The position numbers and the translations under genes were made by a program. Shown piece after piece: positions 1 to 11,170 of a DNA stretch of 26,268 nt. This stretch comes from Podochytrium sp. JEL0797. Lineage: Eukaryota; Chytridiomycota; Chytridiomycetes; Chytridiales; Chytriomycetaceae. The notes under the pieces were generated by a model. It was not told the DNA's origin. It saw only the letters and a program-made list of their open reading frames with translations, and searched no databases. Location: assembly GCA_027596195.1 (NCBI GenBank), contig JADGJG010000273.1:1-26268 (forward strand), written 5' to 3'. Every line of letters begins with the position of its first letter. Positions within the stretch are counted from its first letter, which is position 1.

Positions 1-22
1 GACCGGTGCCTTGAACCTCCTC

Positions 23-1716
23 ATGAAGCTCCAACGCCACATGAAATCCCTCCTCTCGACACTGAACCTGCGCCGCGCGGTCCTCTTCCTCACCATTTCA
101 GCAGTCCTCCTCCTCGCTGCCATCGCCTCTATCCCTTCGACACACCCTGCCGCGACTTCAATCCGTTCCTCAACTGCTCCAAGCCAACGCGCGACAGACC
201 TCCACCGATGCTTCTTTGGCCACCGCGATTCCTGCCACTTTGACTACGAATGGGACCAGGCACGAACGCTGGGAACCAGTCCACTCGTGCGACCGCGTGT
301 GCGCACGGCGAAAGGGTGGAGACTTTTGAAACCGGGAAAGGACGAGGAATCCGAATTCGATATGGATCGCAAAATCAATGTCTTGTATTTCAACGAACGG
401 ACGGAATATTTGGAAAAGATGGATCGGTATTATTATGATGAGGTGACCCCGATTTCTCTTTGCCACAGAAAACACACTCTCACCCCTTGACAGGTGAAAG
501 CCGCTTCCCTCCACCCCAACCTCAACACCCGCCTCTGGGGCCCCGGCTGGCCCTCCTACAACCCTTCCCTCACTCCCACCCAAAACATTCTCGACGCGTT
601 CCCCACCACCCCATTCGACGTCATTTACACCAAAACTTGGCACCACAACATTACCTCCCCAACCGCCGTCGTTATACACGGCACGGGCGACTGTCATAGC
701 CATAAGTGTGTGCGGGATGAGTATTTCCCCACCTTCGCAGACGCCGTGACGTTTCGGTATGCCGGCCTTGTGTTGGAGTTTGGGAGGGTCGAGCAGTGGG
801 ATAAGCGAGAAGCTGAACGCGTGCGGAAGTTGGAGACCCCGGTGGGGATGAGTGAGGAGGAACGGAACGCGAGGAAACAGCCCATGCCGTTTTTCTTTCA
901 CAGTCCAGACTGTGCTGATGAAGAGGTGATGCATCCTATTCATGCCCATGGCGGTGTTGTTACGGGGCAGGAAAAGTGGGAGGATTCGCGGCCGAATTTG
1001 ATTCGGTTGATTGGGAATACCAAGAAGGGGTTGTACCCGTTGCGGGCAAAGGTGAAGGATGCGATCAAGGCGGGAAAGATTCAGGATGCCAAGGTGTATG
1101 AACATGTTGGGTATGTGTTGGATGCGGGAAAGAAACTTGCTGGTCCACAGTGGGGGGGAGGGGAGGTGGGGTTGTTTGATGCGATGGATCCGGACGTGGC
1201 GCATCATGTGAGTTTCGGGAGAGTGACACGCGCGGACTGGCTTGACGGAACCTCACCTTTTGCTTACAGCGCAAGAATCAAAAAGCCTGGTCCAAAGTCC
1301 TCGCCACCACCCAAATCTGCGTGTTTGACGCATCAATCGTGAAAAAGGCTATCCGAAAGTTCCAAGAATCCTTCCTCTCCGGATGCGTCGTGGCTTCCGA
1401 CGTTCCTTACGAAATGCAAGACGTATTCAAAGACGTCATGATCCCTCTCAGTGTCGACATGACGGTGGACGAAATCAACGACACTTTGCAGACGTATCTG
1501 CAAGATAAGGAGCGGTTGAGGTGGATGGCGATGGAGGCGTTTCGACGCGCGCGGGCGCAGTGGACGTGTCGGAATAAGGTGGATCGGTTGTTGGAGGCGG
1601 CGGAGATGGTGGCTTCTGGGCAGAGGGGGTATTGGATGCCGTTTGGATTTTTGGCGGGGTGTCGGCGGTTTGGGGAGGGTGAAGAGTATGTGACGGAGTG
1701 GTGTCGCGGGATGTAG
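23..1716 (+). CDS. Membrane-anchored glycosyltransferase, CgeB/GT1-like
   Basis: Three exons: 23-442, 494-1207 and 1270-1716, with introns of 51 and 62 bases, both phase 0. The protein is about 526 residues from the first ATG. The frame is open to the left edge, so the true start could lie outside the window. A short basic N-terminus is followed by one hydrophobic segment (RAVLFLTISAVLLLAAIA), which suggests a type II Golgi/ER membrane protein. The C-terminal exon reads ICVFDAS, then IRKFQESFLSGCVVASDVP, then a helical tail ending in RARAQWTCRNKVDRLL. This layout is that of the CgeB-like glycosyltransferase family 1 domain found in fungal and bacterial sugar transferases, where the C-terminal half binds the nucleotide sugar. 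The central part (LYPLRAKVKDAIKAG, KVYEHVGYV) also fits fungal members. Donor sugar and acceptor cannot be told from sequence. The family call is from recognised motifs only. Confidence 0.72.
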
Positions 1717-2788
1717 TAGCGAACAGTTTTCAAGTTTTTATACTGATTAAACACCCCCCCCTTTTGATTCATCACTCCGTGAGTTTGTGCTTCGATTGCA
1801 TTTATTTTTGCTTGTTTGGTGTCGGTTGCGAAAATCCAATGTTCAAAACAGCTTCCTTCTTCTTTCCTGTGGTCTTCTACGCTTGAAGAGACGCCAAGAA
1901 ATTCTCAGCTTCATTTTCGAAGAAGAAGAGTCTGGGTAAATAGTTGCAAATACCACCAAGTTGAGCTTACACGGACGAGGAAAATATCCAAAAAGATGTC
2001 GTCAACCCGCTTCCTTGTAGGTGGAGTGTCTTCCACCCACTCGAATGAACTTGCGTCACGTATCCACCAAGAGTCAAGACTGCTCATTTCGAGTCTCTGA
2101 AACCGTTCGCCATAGATTGCAACCCCCGGAATCAAGTGTTTTAATATGTCTCCAGAGTGCACACATCGCGCTCAATTCTCATTTTTTCCTTGAATATTGA
2201 CTTTTCGTATGAAGTTGAAGACAATCAAGTGAGCCAGAGAACCCGCCAATTGTTTCAAGGGGTCAGGGTGGTGAGGGCTCGTTACGCAAATATTCAAGAC
2301 ATCACAGCCCCGCAGAACTGATCCGTTATGAGAAGTTCAAAAATTGGTGCCGTCCACATCAAAAGGGACGAACGCACGACCCGCGCACGGCGTGACTTCA
2401 CAATTTGAATTCAGGCATGATCTCAATGTGATCTCAAAATTTGAATTATATTTAAAAATGACTTTCAAAGATCTTGCCCAGCGCGTCAATGGCGCTGGTT
2501 TCGCATATTCAATTCCTTTCGAATAGTGAAACACCTCCTCCCATGTTATGCGGGGCCAAAAGTTCTGAAGCACTGAGCTCTCCTCGGGTATTCCAGATTT
2601 GAAATCAACGGGTCGCTTGGTTTTTGGATTTCAAGGTTCTTTTTCCCGCGCAACTCCCGGCATCGATCAGATCATGCCAGGCTTCGTATGGAATATAGCT
2701 CCGCGCGTTTGGGTGTTTTCCATCCCTTTTGCGCGACTCTCTCTTGCATTGCGGATTTGAACTGCGGAATTTTCCTCCAAAAAAAGCC
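1717..2788. other. Intergenic region, no convincing gene
   Basis: This 1.07 kb gap separates the glycosyltransferase stop from the Nab2 start. It is more A/T-rich than the flanking genes and holds only short open stretches on both strands. One - strand stretch at 1911-2162 has a protein-like composition but no start context, splice partner or family resemblance. At 2400-2450 an imperfect internal repeat is visible (AATTTGAATTC and AAATTTGAATTA either side of two GATCTCAA-like words). The last 100 bases upstream of 2789 presumably hold the Nab2 promoter; no TATA box was recognised. Confidence 0.6.
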
Positions 2789-4981
2789 ATGTCCTCCCTC
2801 TCCGAGTTTTCTTCGCAGATTTCTGATCCTCACGGGTTTGCGGTAACCACCTCTGCTTGTTCTCGACCTGGGGTGTTTCTAAGACGTGAACAGACGGCGG
2901 CCCTCGCGAAACTTTTGTCACTCGGCGACGAGATGGGCGAAGAAGACGCCTCTCAGCTCGCCCTTTTTATGCTCGCCCTGCACTCCTCAAAGACTCCTCT
3001 AGAAGCCGAGAACGAAGTCGCTGACAGTTGAGTCCGTGCTTTCGAGTTGCCTTTCTAAAACAAAAACAAAACAAAACAGTGCTCACAAACCCAAAGGAAT
3101 TCACTGCCTGGGTCTACGACTTTCTCACAAGAGAGAAGGAAGCATTCAAAAACAACGGTGCGTTGCTCCCTGTCCCATCCCCATCGCAAACTCACTCACC
3201 CGTTCAAAAAAACAGCTTCCAAAAAACGCTCTGCCCCAGACCACGACGACCAACCCACAACCACCCCCTCAGACCCGACCACCAAAAAACTATTCAAACC
3301 CATCGTCTGGGACCTCCCCGAACCCAATCCCACCCCCCTCGTGACCCCACCACCCGCCAAAAAACCAACCCTCGACACGGACGCGCAAAAACGTTTACGG
3401 AGTGAACGGTTCGGTGTTTCCCTTTCGGATCCGGAGGCCGTGGAACCGGTTGTGGAGCCCAAACGTGTGGTTGGGATTGTTGGGCGTGGAGCCGGGATTC
3501 AGGCGCGGTTGGGGGTGAGGGGGGAGACGAGCCCTGCGCGGCCGATTGCGGCGAGGTTGGGTGTGAAGGGAGGGAGTGGGGAGATGGATATGGAAGGGGT
3601 GGTGAGGAATAATGAAGGGATGGATCGGAATGGGGGTTTGCAGCATGCGGATAGCGCGAGGCCTGGGGATGCCCCCGTTTCGAACCAGTTCCAAGGACAA
3701 CAGCAGCAGCAAGGAAACTTTAATGCTCAGCAGCAGCAGTCGTATGGGCAACACCAGGGACCGCAGCAGCGGGTACAGTATGGTGGATACAACCGGGGTG
3801 GTGGATTCGGGAATCAAGGCATGCAACAGCAAGGTCACTTCAACAACAACCAGCAATACGGCGGTCCTCAACAGCAAGGATTCAACGGTCCACCCCAGCA
3901 GCAACCCTGGAACAACAACTTTGCCAACCGCCAATCGCAGTACCAGCAAAGACCGCCCAATGGGCCCGCAGGAGCGCCCACCTTCTTTTACGACTCGTTT
4001 GGAAATATGGTGCCGATGGGGATGCCGCAGCAAATGGGGGGTAGCGGAGGGTACAACCAACGCGGGGGTGGGGGTATGCGGGGAGGGTTTGGGTACAACC
4101 AAGGAGGGTATGGTGCTGGTGGTCCCATGTATGGTGGCGCCGGTGGGATGAGGGGAGGGTTCCGAGGCGGCGCGTCGCAAATGGGAGTGAGACCCGCGTT
4201 CAATGGACACCAGCAGCAACAACAGCCACCGTTCCTGATCGGAGGCGCAAAACCCCCCGCCGACATTTCCACCTCCGATGCCGTATTCACGAGCGAAGAC
4301 GGACCCACCAGCGCCACAGCCCCCGAATCCGAAGACGAAGGCGGCGCCGAAATCATTACCCACGTTTCCGCATCCACCACCACTCCCGCCGTTCCCGGAC
4401 CCACCACCACGGCTCCCATCACTGCTACACCTGCACCCTACTCGGCAGGGTACCAACAAGCATACCAACCCGCCCCATGCCGCTTTGGCGGCGGATGCAC
4501 GCGATACGGGTGCACATTCTCTCACCCGTGGGACGCCCCTCCTGCTGCGATGGCGACGAGGCAGTGTCGGTACTGGCCCAACTGTGCGAATCCCGCGTGC
4601 CCATTCGTGCATCCTTCTCCAGGAGCTGCAGCACCTGCGGGTGTGGTGGCGAAAACGGATATTTCGACGGTTCCGTGCAAGTACGACGCGTATTGCAATA
4701 AGCCCGCGTGTCCTTTTAAACACACGAATGCACGTGGTTCTGCTGTGGGGGTGGTGAAGCCGCATGTGAGTGAGCGGGTGTTTGCGGCGGCGGAGGCGGA
4801 GAAGGTGTTGGGGGAGGGTGTTATTGAGAATGGATCTGCTGTCGCGGATGTGGGGGTAGATATGAAGGAGGGTGGGGATGCTGCTGTTGCGGTTAGTGCG
4901 GTGGTTGTGGAGGAGAGGAAGAAGGAGATTGGGGAGGATCTTGATGATGAGGAGTTGATTGATGAGGATGGGTTATTGTGA
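2789..4981 (+). CDS. NAB2: Nab2/ZC3H14-type nuclear poly(A)-binding protein
   Basis: Three exons, 2789-3026, 3080-3157 and 3216-4981 (introns 53 and 58 bases, phase 1), give 693 residues. Both splices join in frame, and the stop directly after 3026 rules out reading through. The N-terminal ~105 residues (SQLALFMLALHSSKTP, then FTAWVYDFL) match the PWI-like helical domain of Nab2, which contacts the nuclear pore/export machinery. A proline/lysine segment follows, then a long Q/N- and RGG/GGY-rich disordered region. Three Nab2-type zinc fingers of pattern C-x5-C-x4-C-x3-H lie at residues 527-542, 556-571 and 593-608; in yeast Nab2 the last three fingers bind poly(A). The tail is acidic (DLDDEELIDEDG). 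Known role of the family: poly(A) tail length control and mRNA export. Yeast Nab2 has seven fingers; only three are visible here, so this could be a reduced form. Confidence 0.88.
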
Positions 4982-5046
4982 GGTGGGATTGGGTGTGGAC
5001 AAGTGGATGTGGGTGGTTTTGGTGGGACGAGTGTGCAACGAATTGA

Positions 5047-5052
5047 AATAAA
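5047..5052 (+). terminator. Poly(A) signal AATAAA of the Nab2 gene
   Basis: A canonical AATAAA hexamer lies about 66 bases after the Nab2 stop codon and is followed by a T-rich stretch. The position and strand fit cleavage and polyadenylation of the Nab2 mRNA before the next gene begins at about 5149. Confidence 0.55.
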
Positions 5053-5148
5053 TACATTTTTGGCCTTTCGGATAGGCCATAAAAGAAACAGAAACGCGTT
5101 TATTGTAATGTTTTTTCTTGTCCGAAACCGGACACTCCCTTCGCGCCG

Positions 5149-6862
5149 ATGCACTGCGACACACTCCACGTGACATACCACTCGCTGCGCATCCACCGCG
5201 GAAACCTGTTTGTGCTTCTGCGGCGCCTCGCCGGCTTCCGTCTGATTGGTGCGTTTTATTCGTTTCTGCCAGGCCGCCTGGCAGGCCCTGGCACGCGCCT
5301 GGCCATGGCTAACACACTCTCAGGCTTCTACACCGGCTTCGTCTTTTGCGTCTTCGACACAGCGCACAACGCAAACCAGGCCAAGTCCCTGCTCTACGCC
5401 ATCCCAGGCATTGCCCAAGTCGACTTTGCGAAGCAGACGTATTACGTGCCGTACCCACAACCCACGGACCATGAAGAGAAAGCCATGTGTCCGAGTGTCA
5501 TCCATGTGACGCATTTGCCACCGAATTATACGCGCGATGAGATTTCGGTCATGTGTTTTGATTTGGATGGGTAAGCGCGTCTTGTCCGAAACTGGATCCA
5601 AACTCGAGCATTGAATCCATCAGCTTGATAGAATGAAGAGTGTCCAGTTCTACGGAAAGTACTGCTACGCAACCTTCGAATCGCACGCCTTCGCTGCCAC
5701 CGCGCGGGCCACGCTGCGTAGCGAAACGAACCTCGTTGTCACATTTGCGAGGCCTAAGCCCGGTTCCTCGGAGTCTGCGGCGAATACGGAGGGAATTCAA
5801 ACTGTGCAGTCTTTGGAGGATATCCCGGCCGTGACGTATCGTCCTGTGAGGGAGGCGAGTCGAATCCTGCCAAAGACCGGTGCCGAGTTGGATTTGATGC
5901 AGTTTACGCCTCAGTATCAATGGAAATTGTCGATGCAGAGGCATCCGTACATGGAGCACGAGATTCGTGAGCAGCAACGCGATTTCAGTCCCGCGCGTGT
6001 GAATGACATGAGCGCGTCTCGATCCAGACCCAACACACCGCAACTTTATCAGTACTTGACTCCATCTTCGAACATCAAAACCGGAGGGATGCGTGCGTTC
6101 CAGGCTCCAGAGTCACCACCACCCACTGCGGAATCATCCGATGCCACCAAAATCGGGCACGTGCCGCAACCATTCAATCGCCATTTCTCTGCCGCGTCTC
6201 AATCCGTCCATCATGCTCCATTTTATTCTTCTCCTCCTCCACCTCTAGGCTTTCAACAAGAAACTCCAGTCTCTCCCATCTTCCGATCCTCCTCTGGTTT
6301 TTCCAACGATGCTCCCAACACGCCAACTCCAGCATCCAAAATCCCTCCCACCACGCGGACTACCACAACTTCCACTTCCCCTCCCATCGAAAATGACCGT
6401 GAATCACAGCTTCTCCCTCCAGGACTCTTCTCCTCACCTCCCCTGCACCCCAACGCGTCGTCAAACCATTCCCCCTCTTCCTCGCACCCCCGCCCCGCAC
6501 ATTCGCGAACCACCACCACAACCACAATCTCAAGCGAAACCCCGTCTTCATCCCTCGATTCGGAACAAGTCTTCCAAGACCGATCCAAGGCCTCTTTTTC
6601 GTTCAACCACTTGCCACCACGCACGCCCAGGGCGAAACCTTGTAGGGTTTTTTGTCACCGTGAACGAGAGTTGGGGGTTGGGAGTGCGTGCGGCGGGGCT
6701 GGGGTGGCGATGAGGGATGTGGTTTACGCGATGGGTATGACGCCGCCGCTGCGGGAGGGAGGGGAGAGTGGGGTTGGTTGGATGCAGGAGGAGGAAGTGG
6801 AAGAAGTGGTCAAGAGACATGTCGGGGCGTTGGTCAAGTCCAAGGTGTATCAATTGTTTTGA
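5149..6862 (+). CDS. Two-RRM RNA-binding protein with disordered Pro/Ser/Thr-rich tail
   Basis: Exons 5149-5248, 5324-5570 and 5632-6862 give 525 residues. The first intron (75 bases) is a multiple of three and has no stop, so the frame is open through it. Its donor GTGCGT, branch word GCTAAC and acceptor CTCAG are strong, and removing it restores a normal first RRM: LHVTYHSL (RNP2-like), a helix, then FYTGFVFCVF (RNP1-like). The second RRM begins VIHVTHLPPNYTRDEI and continues after the second intron with VQFYGKYCYATFES. The remaining 330 residues are rich in Pro, Ser and Thr with little predicted structure, ending in a short acidic/helical segment (EEEVEEVVKRHVGALVKSKV). The fold says RNA binding; the target and pathway are not recognisable. 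It sits only 167 bases after Nab2. Confidence 0.75.
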
Positions 6863-7862
6863 AAGTTTTTTGTATCGCGAGTCTGGAGGGGGGGTGTCGA
6901 GGGGGGAGGTTGATTTGATTTTTTGCTTTTCCTTCTCTTTTTTCCAGTTTATCACTTTTGACGAAAAAATGAATGAGGTAGCATCAAAACAGCTGTCTTG
7001 ACCGCTATGTGTTAATAAGAGATAATTTCAAGAGCCGTGGTTTCTTTACCCTCCCCCCCTTGAAATAATTGTTGGCTTCTCCAGCTAACTTGTTCATCTT
7101 CACACATCAAGTCAATATTCAAGAAAAGGGTTGTTTGACAACGTGGGCTCGCGACCAGTTGATGTCATAGGTGGATGGTAGTATCCAGGCCCATCTTCCA
7201 ATCCAATTTCTGCGCGATAATTTCAATGTCAAATTCACTATAGCCGGGCAATCAAATCTCCACGTGCCAAAGCATGACCTGGTGTCGTTTTGTCAACTAT
7301 GCAAAAGCAATCTTCACACAGTCATACACAGGGGACGTCACAATGTTCCACAGCTTTGACTACAAGATTTGATTTCAAATCCTCGTGATAAACGGATCAA
7401 GCGATTCATTGATTTAAAGGGGCAAAGAGCGACCTGGCCCTGCATAAGTATCCATCAAAGTTATTTCCAGCCTACCACCGCACAATTGCTCTCTAAGGAT
7501 CCAAAAAAAATAATGCGAATTGAGCAGGCCATTGCAGCTGGCATTTCTATGCTTAAAGCCCAACTAGTGGCGGAGGAGCGTCAAGCAGTCTATTAGATGA
7601 CCCGCTCGTCATTCCTGAGTTTGAGCATGGGTTAGAATAAGGACGATGTTGGAGGGAAAAATGATCCCTCAATAATCCCACTACTAGCTATAAGATCTTG
7701 GTAAATAGGCAAGCGCGGCCTATCTTACGATTCAGTTTATCGCTTGGCGAGCGCGGCGACTGGTACATCGATTTTCGGTGCAGTCGAAGTTGCAGAAATT
7801 GACTCTTCGCACGGTGAAAATAATTCGGCGCTGATTCTCTTCTGGAAGCTCGCAAAAAAATT
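6863..7862. other. Intergenic region with possible decayed coding relic
   Basis: A 1 kb gap follows the RRM gene. A T-rich stretch near 6920-6960 may hold the 3' end of that gene. Between about 7440 and 7660 a + strand stretch reads TTAQLLSKDPKKIMRIEQAI and then MLKAQLVAEERQAVY before a stop at about 7594. A different frame immediately continues as LLDDPLVIPEFEHGLE. The frame break and lack of splice signals suggest a decayed gene or transposon fragment, but no family was recognised. No tRNA, repeat or promoter element could be identified. Confidence 0.4.
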
Positions 7863-8776
7863 ATGCCAGCCACCGGACTTGACAGATCAGCCATCATCAC
7901 GCTCACAATCTCCAGCCTCGTTGCAGGCCTGGCCTTTGAGAACTCCCTGCGCGGGATCATAATGGAATCGGGTCGTCGAACACGAGATCCCTCCACGCGT
8001 CGAACGAGTTCGAAATGGATCGTCTTGCTTGCCAATGGATGGATTCTATTCTTTTTGGTTGCGTTTGTTTCGTTCGATTTGACTCTTCCAGAGACTTGCT
8101 CTGCGTTGTCGCTGGCAAACAATATCGGGTGGCACGGGTTTTGTCTTGCCTTTGGTATTTTGCCTGATTTCGTTTGTAGATGGGGGCTTTCGTCTTTCTC
8201 ACCACGGGTTCCATATTTGATTAGGTGCTTTTCTGTTGCACAAGACTTGGAAGGAAGGGCAAATCATATTTTGGGTGGGTATCCTCTTGCTCGCAAATCG
8301 TTTGGCATGGGCGGCATTTGATTTACAAATGTCTCGAGGTGTGTGGGATACGACTTATTGCTTATACGAAGGGAACGAAATCAGTGGTCTTGGGTGAGTG
8401 TGGGTGTGTGGGTTTTCCAATCTGACTTTTCTTTGCGCACAGACACGTTGCCTCGGATATCCTGATTGCGTTCGTGGCAACACTTTATTCCCTCCTTCAA
8501 AGCAGGAAGCACGATCCGACACACTATGAGAACGTTGCACAATCGGCAGTGGCGCTCGCCGTCGGGATTATCCGCTGCGTGGTAGTGTCGGACGCGTTTC
8601 AATCAGAGCATCAGGTCCAAATCATGACAATTGTATCCATCACATCCATTTATGCGTATGCGCATGTGCTCAATGATGAGACGGGCCTGTTTAAAAGGCG
8701 TGGTTCGTCGTTGGAGAAATTGGTTGATGGCGATTCGATGGAGCGATGGTCATCCGCGAATCCTCCACCCGTCTAA
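7863..8776 (+). CDS. Orphan polytopic membrane protein (about seven TM segments)
   Basis: Exons 7863-8154, 8225-8393 and 8443-8776 (introns 70 and 49 bases; the second has a clear CTGAC branch site) give 264 residues. Joining GCCTTTG to GTGCTTTTC keeps frame and creates one hydrophobic helix across the junction. Seven hydrophobic segments can be counted: IITLTISSLVAGLAF, IVLLANGWILFFLVAFV, GFCLAFGAFLLH, IIFWVGILLLANRLAWAAF, ASDILIAFVATLYSLL, VAQSAVALAVGIIRCVVV and IMTIVSITSIYAYAHVL. The C-terminal 35 residues are polar. No known receptor, transporter or enzyme motif was recognised, so no function is assigned. The number of segments is like that of a 7TM receptor but the helices are short and no hallmark motif supports that. 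The gene lies 84 bases upstream of Vps23 on the same strand. Confidence 0.6.
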
Positions 8777-8860
8777 TAAATTGATGGATGGTGTATCTAA
8801 GTTCTGATTCTGCTCTCTCTGCAGATAAACAAAAAAACAGCCCGACAAACAAAACTCTCG

Positions 8861-10935
8861 ATGGCAGCGCCCAACACGACAGCAGCTTGGCTGGCACAAG
8901 CTGTGGGTCCCAAAGTAAGCGCGGCCCTAGTTCACCACTAGGGAACTCACGCACTGTATTCCTAGTACCACAGCGCAGAGATTGTTGTATCACACGCACT
9001 GGCAGCTCTCGCATCCTTCACTGGGCTGCGCGCCAAGATGGATTCGTTCACACACGATACGGGTGATTCGGCGGTGCTTCTGGTGCTTGTGGGCACGTTG
9101 CCGGTGTCGTTTCGGGGCGTAGTGTGTGAGTCTCTAGTTATTCTACCTTCTCCTCCCCCTAATGATCTGCCTAGACAACATCCCCGTGGCCGTGTGGCTC
9201 CCCCTAACTTATCCGCGCCATCCGCCCATGGCCTTCGTGACGCCCACGCAGAGCATGCTTGTAAGGCCCGGAAGACACGTAGACCAGTCGGGCAGAGTGT
9301 ACCATCCACTGCTGGCGAACTGGCACAACTTGCCTCAAGCAGTGAGTTTTACTGGAGTGCTATGTTGAGATTTCTCATATTTCGATACCAGGACGTGTCC
9401 CTCACGAAACTCCTCGCTGCCATGCAATCTGTCTTCGCGGTCGAACCACCCGTCTATGCGAAACCAATCACTCATCAACACCAACCTACCCTTGCCTCTG
9501 GCTCACGCACACCTCCCGCCGTGCCAATCAACCCGCTCGTCCAACGAACTCAATCCCCTCAACCTTCCTCCACCTCCCAATACTCCCAAAGTCCTCCCAC
9601 AATCCCATCGAAATCCTATCTCGGCCCAAATGGTGCCCCCGTGATTCCTCCGAAACCAAACGCGTCCAACACCCCCCCGCGAAGCTTGAGTCCGCCGCCT
9701 GTCCCGCCGCCTGTCCCGCCGAACCCGTTACTCCAACAGCAACAGTATCAGCAGCAACAATATCAGCAGCAATCGAGATCGACTGGAGCGATTTATGTCC
9801 AATTCCCGACTTCTTCACAACAAGGTCCCGCTGTTCCTCCGCCGCCGGCCAACAACCAGTCCTCGAGGTCCATGAATATTCCCGTATCCTCGCAATACAC
9901 GCAACTTCAATATCAACAGCGAGGAAACGGAGCGTCTCCTGGCACGAGCCCCGCATTTCGCAGCCGTCAACAATTTGGGCAACACCCGCACGCGCAGGAT
10001 CCAAACCACCAATACAACCAGCCGCAATACCAGCAACAGCAGCAGCAGCAGCAACCTCAATCCTATTATCCGCATGATCCAACCCGCCAGCAGCCGCCTC
10101 AACAACAATTCTACCAACCCCTACCGCCCCCGCAACAACAATACCCCATACAATCCCCAACCCACTTGATCACACCAAACAGCGCCGCATCGAGCCCTTC
10201 GAAAGCTTCTACACAGCAGGAACAAGCTCAACAAGAGCTCGACTGCAAAACGCATGAACTGCGTGCGATTCTCGCGGGCCGACTCGTGGTGGCGGCGCAG
10301 GAGGTCGAAGGGGCCATGTTGCGCGATTTCGAACGGATGAGGGAATCTGGGGTGGGTGTGATGGAGGGAGAGACGCAGGTCAAGGGGGTGTTGGGGAGGT
10401 TGAATGACGAAGAGGTGACTTTATTTCAAGGTCGGTTTTGAGTTTGCGTGATGGCTCATCTTTTTGTTCTGGAATTCAGACCAAGCTTCGCGGGAACATT
10501 GAGATTCTTGGATCCAAAGTTGCGGAAATGAAGGTCGTCATTGAAAAGGTGCAGAACGCTCCTGAGGTGCAGGTCGATGAGATTTTGACGAGCGTTTCTG
10601 TCGTGCATAATCAGTACGTGCAGTGTTTTTCTCTCTCTTTGGCTTTTCGACGCTTTTTCTAATCTATGTTGGTTCACCGCACTCAGACTGTTGGACCTGA
10701 TTGCCGAAGAACGCGCCCTCGACGACTTGATTTACCAAATGAGCAAAGCGTTGAACGCAGAAAAGATTGAATTGTCTGTCTTTATGAAGGTTCGGTCTGG
10801 TTGAGATGTTTCTGGAAGTTGTTGATTTCTGATCGCGTCGTCTTTCAAAATTAGCACTCCCGCACACTCGCACGAGACTTGTTCCTCAAACGGGCGCTCA
10901 TCAAGAAGATTCAGCTCCATATTCAGATGCAGTAA
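8861..10935 (+). CDS. VPS23: ESCRT-I subunit Vps23 (TSG101 orthologue)
   Basis: Seven exons, 8861-8914, 8966-9125, 9175-9341, 9392-10414, 10480-10613, 10687-10789 and 10855-10935, join in frame to 573 residues. Residues 1-150 form the UEV domain, a catalytically dead E2 fold: TGLRAKMDSFTHDTG, then GTLPVSFRGVVYNIPVAVWLP, PPMAFVTPT and HVDQSGRVYHPLL closely follow TSG101. A Pro/Gln-rich linker (about 153-395) carries a tandem PPVPPPVP element and Q runs. A coiled-coil stretch follows, and the C-terminal ~70 residues (LLDLIAEERALDDLIYQMS, SVFMKHSRTLARDLFLKRAL) are the steadiness box that packs into the ESCRT-I headpiece. Known role: binds ubiquitinated cargo and sorts it into multivesicular bodies on endosomes. 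The exon 1 to 2 and 2 to 3 joins are supported by family residues spanning them. Confidence 0.93.
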
Positions 10936-11170
10936 TGTCGCGGAGAGGAATACAGACATCGAATTAAACTATGAATTCTCATTACTTCTGCATCCACTCG
11001 AATGTACGATACAGCGCAGAAATGCAGTATCTAAATACTTGGATTACAAGATTTCAATTGTATTATCAAAATCCCTCTCTGACAGTGTGCAAACAAATCG
11101 TCACAAGAAAAGACCTCAACCACACCTCCGAACAAAAAAACCGCTTTCTAAATAGAGACAGCAAGAGTTT

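Noticed and set aside
170..1207. 345-codon open frame on the - strand opposite the glycosyltransferase
   Set aside because: It spans an intron and two exons of the + strand gene, and its composition follows from the skewed codon use of that gene.
1911..2162. Protein-like - strand frame (AIYGERFQRLEMSSLDSWWI) in the first gap
   Set aside because: Isolated, without splice sites, a start context or a recognised family; kept only as a comment on the gap.
3395..4765. 456-codon open frame on the - strand opposite Nab2
   Set aside because: It is antisense to a well-supported zinc-finger/RGG protein; its composition (His/Arg/Leu runs) is the mirror of the Gln/Gly-rich coding strand and it has no family features.
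9720..10150. CAG/CAA repeat as a microsatellite or CRISPR-like array
   Set aside because: It is coding poly-Gln sequence in frame with Vps23, and there are no regular spacers.
9528..10160. 210-codon - strand frame inside Vps23
   Set aside because: It is the mirror of the Pro/Gln-rich linker; the CAG/CAA repeats keep other frames open.
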